From positions 51,770,002-51,834,001 of the forward strand of contig NC_088777.1 of assembly GCF_954871325.1 (NCBI RefSeq): a stretch of DNA of 64,000 nucleotides, read 5' to 3'. Below, one piece after another: positions 32,676-43,560 of the stretch. The DNA is from Gordionus sp. m RMFG-2023. Its lineage: Eukaryota > Nematomorpha > Gordioida > Chordodea > Parachordodidae. The notes under the pieces are model-generated. The model was not told the origin of the DNA. It saw only the letters and a program-made list of their open reading frames with translations, and made no database searches. Positions within the stretch are counted from its first letter, which is position 1, and each line of letters opens with the position of its first letter. The position numbers and the translations under genes are program-made.

Positions 32676-34242
32676 ATTAGAATAATATCCACTTCTAAAA
32701 GTTCTATTCTTCTAACACAAAAATTTTGAAAATGTCGAGTGGAGTACTGCAATTCTAGATAACGATATAAAATATATTAAGTAATTTAAAATATATATAT
32801 AATAATTATACATACTGTTCTAACTTCTATTCTTTCTAACACAAAAATTTTTAAAATGTCGAGTGGAGAATTGGAGAATTTTATAAAAAATATATTTTAG
32901 AGCGGAAAAATAAAATAAAAGAACTAGACATATTTTTCGAATAAATATTTAAAATTTATTTTAAAAATATAAAAATAATCAAATACTGTCTCTCAAAATT
33001 ATTATTTATATATTAAAAACATCAAAATGCTAAAAAAAAAATTGTGGGAGAAATTAAAAAATTGTGGGAGCTTTTTGTGGGAGATTTCTAATTGTGGGAG
33101 TTTTGTGGGAGTGAGATGTATGTGGGTAAACTAAAAAATTGTGGGAGACTCCCACTGATGGGGGGAGACATGGCAACCCTGGTAGCATTTAAAATAAAAG
33201 GGTCTGGAACTGGTATATTATATAATATATATAAAATTAAATACTTAATAGTCGAATCCAAATCTTAATTAAAATATAACTCAATCAAGATTAAAGAAAT
33301 TAAAAATAGATCAAGCTTACAATGGAATCGATAAGAATACTCCGATGGGATATTCTCGATATACTCCGGTGTGAGATCAAGATGGCCTCGATAGTGATAA
33401 TCCGGTGGGAGATCCATCAAAATTGCTACTCCAGTGGGAGAATGAAAATGAAAATTTTTATGTCTAATTGATTTGAAGATATGATCTTGCCAATATTCGT
33501 CTATTTACTAATAGTGAAATGTATATTGCCCTGAAAATCATCGAATTAAAAATGTAATTGAAAATGTAAGGAGATTGAATAGACAAAATTCATTAGGAAC
33601 CTTAGTTATATAAATTATTAAAATTTATCATTCTCAACTGGTCGTTTACAATTTAACATTTTCGGGACTTCATAATAAAACTATATTTTATTCAAATAGC
33701 ACCATTCTGAAAATTTATTTCAATATTAATACAGCTATAACCCTTATCTTAATTACATGTTTTTTTGGTGAAATCAAGCAGATGAGATTAAAATTGCTAA
33801 ATTTAGCGTTATAATTATGAATAAAACCAAGTAGAGTTGATACACTTTTCAACCTTGTCAGACTCACATTTAAAAGAATTTTTAAGATTAGCAAATTGTA
33901 TCCTAAAATATGCAAAAAACAGTAAATTTTGCTTTTGCACAAAAATAAGTATTTTTAACTAAAATTTATCCGAAAATTCTGTTAGAGAACTTGATTCTCT
34001 GTTGTAAACTTCTTTACGCAACCACTGGCATAGCCTTAGCTAACATCACGCCTTCACCCCTATATATTTATATACAATTGAATTCCTTTTATTTTAAATG
34101 AATATAAGTTTATATATAGGACATTGACAACCTGCCTATATGGTAGCATAGGAATTAGCTATAAAAAGTTAAAATTCGTGAAAATTGAATATTTTAAAAA
34201 ATATATATTTATTTTTTTTGTGAACCTAGACTTTCCATAGGT

Positions 34243-34326
34243 AACATATACTTTAATTTACACGTTTATATAAATAACATATAATTTAATTTACACGTTT
34301 ATATAAATAACATATAATTTAATTTT
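34243..34326. repeat. 33-bp tandem repeat
   Basis: AACATATAATTTAATTTACA followed by CGTTTATATAAAT, about two and a half units, upstream of P450-B. Confidence 0.85.
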
Positions 34327-34447
34327 TTTATTTTGAACCGTATTAAAATGATGATAAGGAAATAATTAATCACGGAACTCATCTGTGTAAGAAAAAAAAT
34401 ATACTATGATAATTGATTAAAGGGAAATGTTCATAAGCATTTAAGGC

Positions 34448-34600
34448 TAGTGTTGTTAAACAGAACTCAATATTTCATCCAGTAAAATATTAAGCAGGCC
34501 TGAAGAATTTTTGCTCATAGAACAGCGGTCTAGTCATATATTAGCGGAAACCTCCAGGACTTAGGCTATATTTATCTGGCTAATTTATTGAGTTATTATA
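34448..34600. repeat. Foldback repeat, truncated
   Basis: Starts TAGTGTTGTTAAACAG, then skips directly to AACTCAATATTTCATCCAG; the right outer arm is lost. Confidence 0.7.
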
Positions 34601-35001
34601 GTGAGCACAAATTGAAAGCTTCAACATCCGGTTCAAATTGGACAACATTTCCGTTTTGAATTTTTTATTTATTTGCGTTTTTTTTTAAACGTTTTTTAAA
34701 TTTTGAAGTGATAGCATGATTATAATAATTATATTAAATGTTACTAGTGTAACACTAACTTAAGGGCTAACAAGCCTAAGTTCGCAATTAAAATTATGCG
34801 ATTTTATTAGAAAAATAATTAATGTAAAAAGTAATTTGCAAGTGTCCAAAACAAAAAAAAAATAATCGCCCTAATTTATTCGGCGAAAGAAAACCATTTC
34901 GACCCGAAAAGGAAGTGAGAATTGTGTGCGATTTTGATTGGTCGTCAAGGGCATAGCCACAACCTTGATCATGGTATATATTTTTTGTTTTGTTTTTTAA
35001 G

Positions 35002-38000
35002 GCACGCATTTCCCCGATTTTGAGGCAAATTTTCACTAGGAATGGCAATTCGTCGATCGCCCCTAACGAATGCCCATACAAAATGTCAGGATTGGTCAAA
35101 CAGAATCCTACCCCGAAAGGCGAAACTTTTTCGCCGGAAGTACCCGCCGATACCTTTAATTCTCTGAAACAGGATCCCCAGCCAAATATCATTCCTGTCG
35201 AGAAAGTGTCTATGGGCAACGCGATTGGAATCAGCCCTAAAATGATACCGGAAGAGTTCAAACCAAAATCATCAAACGATGACCGTATGAAGATTTCTTC
35301 CCCAAAATCGTTTCACGAAATGCCTGGACCTAGAGGTTTGCCAATCATTGGAACTTTACTAAATTACACTTCCAAAAATTCCCCTTACAGCTTAAATCAC
35401 ATGTTTTTGGTAAATCTTTAAATTTTATTTAAATATTTATTCTTCCTTTTTTTTTTTACCCCCGTATATTTAAAATTTGTCTCTCTACATTTACATTCCA
35501 TTGAGGAAGATCGAAAGAATAATAAATTAATGAACAAAGCTTCAAGAATAAGAAAAAGGAACATGGGATGGGAGTCAAAAAAAATTATTGGAATCAAATG
35601 CTAGTGTTGTTAAACAGAGCCGCCAGGGTCCGACATAGTTCAAGTCCGGGTCGGGTTCGACACAGATTTATATTTTTTTTTAAATGGCTAACTCAATATT
35701 TTAGCCAAAAAAATTATTTGTCTAAGCCCCAAGATTACAGTAATATATGTCCAAACGTTTGTGCCCTCTATGTGTGAACAAAGTCTTCAGGCCTAGCGTA
35801 ATATTTTTCTAGATAAAACATCGAGTTAGCCGTTTTTGCTAACCGGCTCAAAATCGAGCCGGTTAGCAAACCGGGGTGATACAATTTAAATTTGAACGGA
35901 TAATGCGTTACCTATGTAGTGTTTGTTAAAATGGCTTTGATTTTTTAACGCCGCTAAAACCCAATATTTTGGGTCAATTATGGGAGTGAAGGGGGATTTT
36001 ATCCCCTAGATTTTCGGAAAAGGGGTTAGGAACATCTATTGACGAAATTAATCTTGTGCTTGCTTGATATTATTTTTTGGCTAAAAATCTTAAATTTCAA
36101 AATCAGCTATTATCTAATTCTTAATAGCAACGAATACTGACCGATATACTAATATGGCTTTTAAACTTTTTTATTTATGATTAAACGTTCTCTAAATGGG
36201 ATTTAATCGAAGTCTCAAGTAGATAGATCCATAGAGTACGGTCCGATTTACAAGGAAAAAATAGGGCCCAACTCCTCAGTCTACATCACCGACGCTAGGT
36301 TATACGAGAAGGTTATCAGGGTAGAAGGGCCAACACCGCACCGGAAGCAGCTGGATCCTATGCTATACTACAGGAAGCAACGGAAACTCGCTATAGGCAT
36401 GACGAACGCGTAAATAAATAAATAAATAAAATGACCATTTTATATTTTCTACGAAACGATTTTCTAATATGAAAAGGATATCTTGGTCTCTCAAAAAAAA
36501 CAGAAACAAAAATACAGAAATCTGTTTGATTTTTCAGGGAATATTTTTTTTAAAATAAATTACTAAGGGTTCGTGTAGTTTTAGCATTCTAAGTTAGACT
36601 TCCTCTTAGAAGTAATAGGCTCTCTAGATTTACCTTAATAATATTTACTTATTTAATGTATAAACTCTTAAAAACAAAACCATAATTTTGGATGTCCTAA
36701 TTCAAAATCTTGTTGTTTAAAACCAAGGCTTAAACAGGAATAAGTTTCAAAGATGAGACAAACTAGGAGATCGGCCTAATCACTTTTTTATGATTGTTCT
36801 CATTAGTCAGGGTGAAGAATGGAAAAGCAACCGTTTGATCCTCGGGAAAAAGATGCAGAAACCGAAAGAGGTAGAAAATTATATACCTTGGATGTCCGGC
36901 GTTGCCGATGATTTATTGAAGCGTATCGCCATTATTTCCGATAAAAGCCACATAGCTCACGGTATCGAGTTAGAGATATGCAAATGGTCCCTAGAATGTA
37001 AATTCGGCTATTAGTTTATATATTATAAATGAATTAATTATTACAAAATTAAACTTTAATTCGTTCAATGTTTTTCAATATTTGAGTTTGCGTTATGTTA
37101 TAAGGTAAATTGGTAATAATCCAATACAATAAGTACATCCAGTATTTTTGCTAAGTGGTGGGGATAGGGGGGCTACTATAAGATGTGGTTTTTCTTTCCC
37201 AAAGATTTTATTGTAGGTTCTTTGGGTCCCATCTATTATAATGGGCTATTTTCAATTAACAAATTTTTTTTTTTGAACCAATCATTATCCCTCACCTTAG
37301 ACATATGTCTTTAAAAAATAAATATAAGCGGCAAAATAAGAGGCTTACATATAACCCCAAAGAATTATACAAATTTACCATTTTAAAATATAATTATTCA
37401 TGTTTCTGTTGGGGGGAAAAACTTGTAGTCTCACCTACGTTTTTCTAGAATGAGTCTAGTGTATGCTAAACGCTCGATATTTTAGCCTGAAAAATGTGGC
37501 CTAAGCTCCGAGATTTCGATAATTTCTAACGAATCAAACCGAATACTGTTTTTATTTTATCGCACGAATACAAAATTATTCGATTTATTCAAATAGGACC
37601 CTTGTTCCTTCTAATGAACAAAATCCCGGACTAGGGCCTAATTTTATTTAAAATAATCGGAATCGGCGGTGGAAATTTTTTTAAATGTATCTAAATTTAT
37701 CAATTTTATATTTAATTTTTTATGTTAAATAAAAAATATTTGATTTTATTTATTGAAACGAAACGACATATTAAATATGTCTTTTATTTTGAGTAATTAT
37801 AAAAATTAATTACTATATTTAAATAATTTCTGGTTCGGGCCCGGCCGGGCTAAGAGTTTATGCAATAAGCAAAATCAAAATTAACCCAAATATAAAAAAA
37901 AATCTTAAATAGCTTAAGCTGGTACATGATTGGGTAAAAAAAAAATTTTGAGATTAATTTCTGGCCAGGTCGGTAAATTTTATTTAAAAAAATGTCGGAT

Positions 38001-41000
38001 TTGGGCTAGGCCGGCAAAACTTTTTTTAAAAATTTCGGGCCGGGCCGGGCTTGAAAAATTAGGCCCGTAGCAGATCACTATTTTGAGTATCATTTTATAT
38101 ATTAGTAGGAATTATTATATAATTGATAATATAATAATAAATAAATTATAATGATATTTCAGAAAAACAGTAAAATTGTAGTGTTAGTTATTAACCTTTA
38201 CTAAATTTTCTTTTAAAATTATCCTTCTCATAGCGATATATTGTATACATTCTTGGGGGGGGGGGGGGATGGAGGGTTGAGAGGAGTATGTAGGATGTAG
38301 GATGTAGGGAGGGGGGATTTTTTTTTATTAGCTTAAAATGATATTTACGAACAAATTTTCGGTGGGGTGGGGGGGAAAATTCCATCATCCCCTTGGATAT
38401 GCGGCAGGTATAATCATCGATCCCTTCTTATATGCATTTTATGTTATGTCCTGCTGAAATGCATTTCCGGTTAAATCGGACCTTTTTTATTTTGTTTTTT
38501 AAAGTTTTTACAAATAAATGAACTTTGTTTTAAATTTGGTTTAAAATTGATCGTTTAGTGAGAGGTGCGTTTTAAACAGCTGATGTTGGCAAAATTTCAG
38601 TATTTATAGAATCAAGGCTGGGCAGTAGGTGGTATTCGTAAATTAATTCCACTTTAAACAAAAATAAACGATTGTTGATTATAATATATTAAATTTTTTT
38701 CTAGCATCCAATTACTAAATTTTGTAGTGTACAATTGCATTCATATTTCCAGTGTTTATTTAGAATGAAAACAAAATAAAGAAACCATTATAGTGTTTCC
38801 AGCTCAGGATATTTACGAAAAAAAAAATTCTGAAATTCCTAATCGCCATTTATTTTTATTTTTCTTAAGTTGTTCTTGTTAGTTCTCTTAGTGTTGATTA
38901 ACGACTCGATTTAAGCCGATTTTTTAAAAACGGCTGACTCCAAATTTTAGCCGGAAAAATATCGCCCATGGCTTGAGATTTAGCTAACAGATGTCCAAAC
39001 CCTTTGTGCCATATATGAGAGCAAAATATTCAGGGCTCGCGTAATATTTTTCTGAATAGTATATTGGGTTAGCCATTTTTAAAAATTCGGTTCAAAACGA
39101 GCCCCGGTTAACAACACGGATACTAATATATATTTTTTTTTATATTTAAATTGACGATGTTAAAATAATTTTTCAAAATTATAAATATTTTATGTGTATT
39201 GATTGTAAAACAGATTAATAAAGAATAAAAGCCATAAAATCTTACATTCCTTATATCGATAGGCATTTTTTCCTGATATATATATGTATATATATAATAT
39301 ATTTTCTATAAATTTTATTTCCTAGCACTTTGCACTTTCATATACGAAGATAGAATCGGGTGTCTAGACACTCCTCCTAACCCTCAAGCCAAGCTATTCG
39401 TCGAAAGTGTCGTAGGTTATTTTAGGAGCATGCATCCCCTGATATTCGGAGCTCCTTTCTACAAATACTTTTCTACGCCCCATTGGAAAAAGCATATAGC
39501 CCATGCGGACAATATGGTAGCCATGGGGAAATATTTCGTGAATAAGGTATAAATATATTTAAAAATATATAATTTTAGATATTTTTTTCGTAAAGCATTT
39601 TATGCCAATTCTGAAATTATATATATATATATATATATACTTTTATTTTAAAAAGTTTAAGAAAAAGTTTGAGAGCGCATCCAATTCCTCGCTTCTCGCC
39701 TATTTGATAAATCATCCCACCTTGGAAAAGAACGAGATTAACTTAACCATTATAGATATGATGATGGGATCCATAGAAACGGTAAATGTATCTATATATA
39801 TATTTATGTTAGCGCGTCTATATGTCACTTATAAAATGATATTTTTTTAAGCGCGTTTTTAAAAAAAAATTTAAAAAAATCTGATTTTACCCGGGAAATG
39901 TGTGCCGTCATGTTTGGAATACCTGCCCTACGAATTTCGTACAATTTTTATCCAAGAACTTTTAAACTTAATATTATTTATATTTATAAATTTTTCATAT
40001 AGTATCATGTTTTATATAAAATTATGAATGACCCGAAAGTTACCAGCAAAATTTTTCTACATTTCTTAAGATAAGGGGTATTCCGAACATGATAGAATAT
40101 ATATTCCTGAATAGAATCAGATTTAAATGATTTAAAGTTGTAAAAATAACGCAATGCCGGAAAGAAAACACATTGACCCCCCCCCCCAACCTATCTCATT
40201 AGAGGCGCCTCTGCCCCCATCACCCCCTTTAAGAAAATATGAATGCAAACTGTTCCCCCCCCCGATACTTCTTCTAGAGGTAACAAGTAAACGGTAACGC
40301 GTCTCTTTTTTTTTGGAGTAACTGTAAAACAAAACGTTACTCATCTTTGAATAAATATTTATAATAATATTATTTTATTTTTTTTTATAAAGACGACAAA
40401 TACGATGCTCTGGTTGCTGTACGCCTTATCCAAAAATCCTAAGCAGCAAAATATACTTTACGAAGAGATCCTAAGAGTTTGTCCCGAACTATGATACAAT
40501 CAAACCAGAGTATTTGGCTAGTCTCGTATATCTCAAGGCTTGTTTGAAGGAAACTTTTAGGTTTTTTTTTACAAACTTTATAAAATAAAATAAATGTTAA
40601 AAATAAATATAAAATAAAATGTAAAATAAAAATTAAAATAGATTATATCCCATAGCTTATGCTACTAGTCGATTGATGGTTAAAGACGTCGAATTGGGTG
40701 GATATCATATACCGAAAAAAGTTGAGTGACGTAAAAATTCTTGTCGATGATATTTTTGATACTATTATACATGGGCCCAAAATTTTTCTTTCGTTAAAGT
40801 TTACAAGGAGGTGGAAGGGACTTCTCTCCGAGACCTCACCCTCAAGGACTTTGCTTATGTTTTCCATTCTTTCTCTCAATTTGCAATTATTTTTTTTCAC
40901 TCGAAAATATCCTACACCCTTGTCTGATATATATATCTTTCTGTATTTGACTTTGTGGTAGACTTCATCGACCCTTGTTAGAACCCATACAATCTTTCCG

Positions 41001-42110
41001 AACTTCTTCAACGAATACGCCTTTCATACGCGTTCTACAAACAAATTTTACTTTGCCCTTTGTAGTTATCCCTTTTTGCAATTCCCTTTTTAACCCTCCA
41101 ACAAAAGTAGCATTAGACTGATTTTTCTTACAGCACATTTGCCTAATACGCCTCATGGGTAAAATTCTCTTCGTATATGTAAAAAAAAAAATTTTCATAA
41201 TAATACTCAGACACACGACACGTAATATAATGACATTCAAAAAGCGAGCGATACTAGGGGATCTTAACGCATCCAGCTACCAGATTTAAATATGCTACGA
41301 CTTTTAATTAGGATATGCCCCCAGTGTTACTTTCATCGGATAGGGGTCTAATTTCTCTTAAATTCATGGTTATCTCCTACCTGTTTACTATCAAACACAT
41401 AATGTTTTCCTTGTATTATATCTTATTTTATTTATTTTTGAAAGACCCACGTTCAAGGTTGTTTATGGGCGATGGGAAGAGATGAAAAGATATTTACTAA
41501 TGCTCAAGAATTTAATCCCGAAAGATGGATCAAGACAAAAACGTTGGCTAAAGATTGTGGCAAATCTGTTAATAAAAATGTCCCGCTCAATTCCGATATG
41601 GCGCCATTTGTAGCTAATTTAGCTTGGGGGCACGGAGCTAGACAATGCCCCGGGAGAAGATTAGCCGAGCAGGAGATTTTTATTACTTTAGCGAAGGTTT
41701 TTTGCCTTTATATTTCAAATTAAATAATCTTATTATTGTATATTATGCTCTACGATTAGTAGTGTACGTTAAGCGGCTCTTTTTGAGCCGATTTTTTTAA
41801 AAAACAGCTGACTCAACATTATAGCCTAGAAAATGTTATCTAAGCGCCTAAATTTCGCCAAACAGATGTTCGATCCTATGTGCCATATATGAGCAACGTC
41901 TTTAGGCTTGCGTGATATTTTTCTGGATAAAATATTGAGTTGGGCACACTTTCTACAATTATTTAAATAATCGTCTTTGGAAACGTATGTTTTAAGATAA
42001 TTAGAAAATTCGAATTGAAATATGGTGAAGACGAAGTCAAGCCTATTATGAAGCCCATTATAGTACCTGACAGACCATTACAAATCATATTCAGTCCCCG
42101 TGTAACATAA
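35002..42110 (+). CDS. Cytochrome P450, mitochondrial clan, copy B (frameshifted in exon 6)
   Basis: Tandem paralogue of the P450 at 16365-22486, same strand, nine matching exons with the same phases: 35002-35409, 36213-36409, 36807-36997, 39326-39546, 39656-39781, 40393-40560, 40642-40720, 41445-41696, 41997-42110. Hinge MPGPRGLPIIGTLLNY, I-helix GSIETTTNT, K-helix ETFR, NPERW and haem loop WGHGARQCPGRRLAE are all present, and splice sites look sound. Exon 6 is 168 bases against 167 in copy A: after codons for C-P-E near 40490 one extra base shifts the frame and gives a stop (TGA, then TAG), while homology resumes in the +1 frame (YDTIKPEYL...). This is either a young pseudogene or an assembly error; everything else looks functional. 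As in copy A, the start codon must lie in an unrecognised upstream exon (acceptor TTTTTTAAG just before 35002). Introns carry several foldback repeats. Confidence 0.85.
35602..35882. repeat. Foldback repeat with GC-rich insert, P450-B intron 1
   Basis: TAGTGTTGTTAAACAGAGCC, then a 50-base GC-rich insert (GTCCGGGTCGGGTTCG), then the normal body. The right side has an extra inverted pair, GCTAACCGGCTC and GAGCCGGTTAGC. Confidence 0.75.
35917..36110. repeat. Foldback repeat, divergent, P450-B intron 1
   Basis: TAGTGTTTGTTAAAATGGCT at the left and TTTTTTGGCTAAAAATCTTA at the right. The interior differs (GGGGGATTTTATCCCC), and the right end is not clear. Confidence 0.55.
37457..37670. repeat. Foldback repeat, decayed, P450-B intron 3
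   Basis: TAGTGTATGCTAAACGCTCG then TATTTTAGCCTGAAAAATGT and AAGCTCCGAGATTTCG. The right half is poorly conserved. Confidence 0.55.
37812..38082. repeat. GC-spiked foldback repeat, P450-B intron 3
   Basis: TTCGGGCCCGGCCGGGC at the left and TTTCGGGCCGGGCCGGGCTT at the right, with AGGCCGGCAAAAC between. GGGCTTGAAAAATTAGGC is the reverse complement of the left end at 13060. Confidence 0.75.
38889..39119. repeat. Foldback repeat, near full length, P450-B intron 3
   Basis: TAGTGTTGATTAACGACTCG to GAGCCCCGGTTAACAACAC, with clear complementary arms. Confidence 0.85.
40740..41240 (-). pseudogene. Unidentified broken reading frame in P450-B intron 7
   Basis: On the minus strand two overlapping open frames (41240-40965 and 41011-40740) read as one broken coding sequence. 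The first has MRRIRQMCCKKNQSNATFVG and EEVRKDCMGSNKGR. The second has KVKYRKIYISDKGVGYFRVK, MENISKVLEGE and SPFHLLVNF. Base composition is less AT-rich than the intron around it and the charged, structured composition looks coding. I do not recognise the family; a decayed transposon protein is the likeliest source. Confidence 0.4.
41760..41946. repeat. Foldback repeat, right end truncated, P450-B intron 8
   Basis: TAGTGTACGTTAAGCGGCTC through GGATAAAATATTGAGTTGGG. The outer right arm is missing just before the last P450-B exon. Confidence 0.8.
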
Positions 42111-43560
42111 TCGATATATATTTATTATTGTTTTTTTTTTAACTCTTTAGAAGAAAAAAGTAATTAAATTAAAAATATTTTCATATCTTTGTCCAATGTC
42201 ACATATTTTTATTATATAGCGCACATAGAAAATTTGTATACGATCTATATTTTATAATTAAATTTTTCTAATCTCAACCAATATTTTGATAATTTATTTT
42301 CGGAAAGAAAATACTACCTTGTAAGAACTTTACAAGATTATAATGGATATTTTTTTTTTTACAATATAATTCCCTTTCCATATAAAAAAAATGAAAACTG
42401 AATCTGATATACCATTATGCCAATATCTAATCGAGAATATTATTTTGGAGAGCAAGGGGAGTAGTGTTGTTAAGCGGCGCGTTTTGAGCCGATTTTTAAA
42501 AACGGCTAATTTCAATATTTTAGCCAGAAAAATATTTTCTAAGCCTCCGAAATTTCGCTATAATAGATGTCGAAACCTTTGTTCCTTCTACAGAACAAAA
42601 TCTTTCAGGTCTTGCGAATATTTTTCTGGATGAAATATTGAGTTTGCCGTTTTTAAAAATCGGCTCAAAACGAGCCGTTTAACATCACTATCCTTCATTA
42701 TTAATTTTTTAATTAATTTTTTAACATTTAAAGAACATAAGATTTGAAAAAATTAAGATGATTCAAGATTCCATAATCTCTAGGTATTCAAGAAAATTAT
42801 TAGTCTGGAATTTTACAGATGCGTGACATAAATTAGAATCCTCTCCCTCTAGTCACAAGAAAATCCTCAAATATAATACGTTTTTTTACAAAATATTATT
42901 ATCCTTGATCAGGATATTCTAAGCTGGTAGATTTAGACTCTGACTTACATTAAAACGTTACATCGCATATCCGAATCAATTAGAATATATGTCATCATAT
43001 CGCTAATAAGAAATATAATTCTAACATTTAAAATTAATTGCGGTTTTTTTATCAAGTGATAAAAGATAAAACGGAAAAGTTTTGGGCTTCCAAGATTGAA
43101 CGCTATATTTATTTATATTTGATTTTTTTAAAAAGAATTGTGTAGTCTGATAACCTTATTATAAAAAAAAATAAAATATTGATATTTTTATACTTTTTAA
43201 TCAATAAATGATTAATAGTTATAAAATATTAACATTCATATTCATTGTTCAAATAATAATTATTCAAATTAAAGATAATTAATAAGCTGCAAATATAGGA
43301 ACAAATCACAATTGTATTAAAAAATTAATATTTATATGAAACATTGGTGGGATACCAAAATAGTGTAAGGAATAGTGACCAAGCTACACTAATAAAGCCT
43401 AGGATAATTAAAATGTATTAATAATAGATTTCTCCTTGATTGTTTTCTAATACTAATCCTTATATTTTTGAATAGATACCAGAAGTATAAAATATTTACT
43501 ATTCAAACATGCTCAAAGTTTAAAGCATTTTTCATTAAAATAAAATATTTTCTCTTACTT
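42111..43560. other. Gene-free stretch after P450-B
   Basis: Only the foldback repeat at 42462 and AT-rich DNA; no reading frame of coding quality. Confidence 0.6.
42462..42690. repeat. Foldback repeat, best-preserved full copy
   Basis: A 229-base element from TAGTGTTGTTAAGCGGCGCG to CGAGCCGTTTAACATCACTA. The two halves are complementary almost throughout: CGATTTTTAAAAACGGC against GCCGTTTTTAAAAATCG, AATATTTTAGCCAGAAAAAT against ATTTTTCTGGATGAAATATT. Only a short loop around CCTTTGTTCCTTC is unpaired. The arms contain smaller palindromes such as GGCTCAAAACGAGCC. TA at both ends suggests a TA target duplication, as for Tc1/mariner-related MITEs. Confidence 0.9.

Larger units (their letters stand above)
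29832..33181. mobile_element. hAT-superfamily DNA transposon (defective, 3.35 kb)
   Basis: The ends are inverted: CAGGGTTGCCAGGTC at the left and GACATGGCAACCCTG at the right, the classic hAT terminus. Both ends carry clusters of a short subterminal motif (TTGTGGGAG, about three copies left and seven right), as expected for transposase binding sites. Inside are two transposase pieces facing each other: an N-terminal part on + (about 30480-30890) and a C-terminal part on - (about 32675-31565). The flanking eight bases (GTCATAAC and GTAGCATT) do not match convincingly, so the target duplication has decayed or one end was rearranged. A 25-bp tandem array at 30019 and a GC-rich hairpin-like patch (GGCCTTCGGCCCGC, about 29942) are also inside. 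The element is not autonomous in this state. Confidence 0.88.
33182..35001. other. Gene-free stretch upstream of P450-B
   Basis: Between the hAT element and the first supported P450-B exon. It holds a loose repeat with TACTCCGGTG and GGTGGGAGAT at 33335-33445, the tandem repeat at 34243 and a truncated foldback copy. The missing leader exon and promoter of P450-B should lie here, but I could not locate them. Confidence 0.55.

Noticed and set aside
29824..33189. 8-bp target duplication of the 3.35-kb hAT
   Set aside because: GTCATAAC and GTAGCATT agree at too few positions to claim.
34794..35261. 155-codon open frame on the minus strand
   Set aside because: Antisense shadow of the first supported exon of P450-B, whose sense frame has clear P450 motifs and a paralogue.
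36207..36220. Apparent loss of the exon 2 acceptor in P450-B (CAAG instead of CAG)
   Set aside because: The acceptor six bases upstream (GAAG before TCTCA) is shared by both copies and keeps the frame (SQVDRS / SQLERS).
42391..42633. 80-codon frame across the foldback repeat
   Set aside because: It reads through a palindromic repeat and has no domain support.
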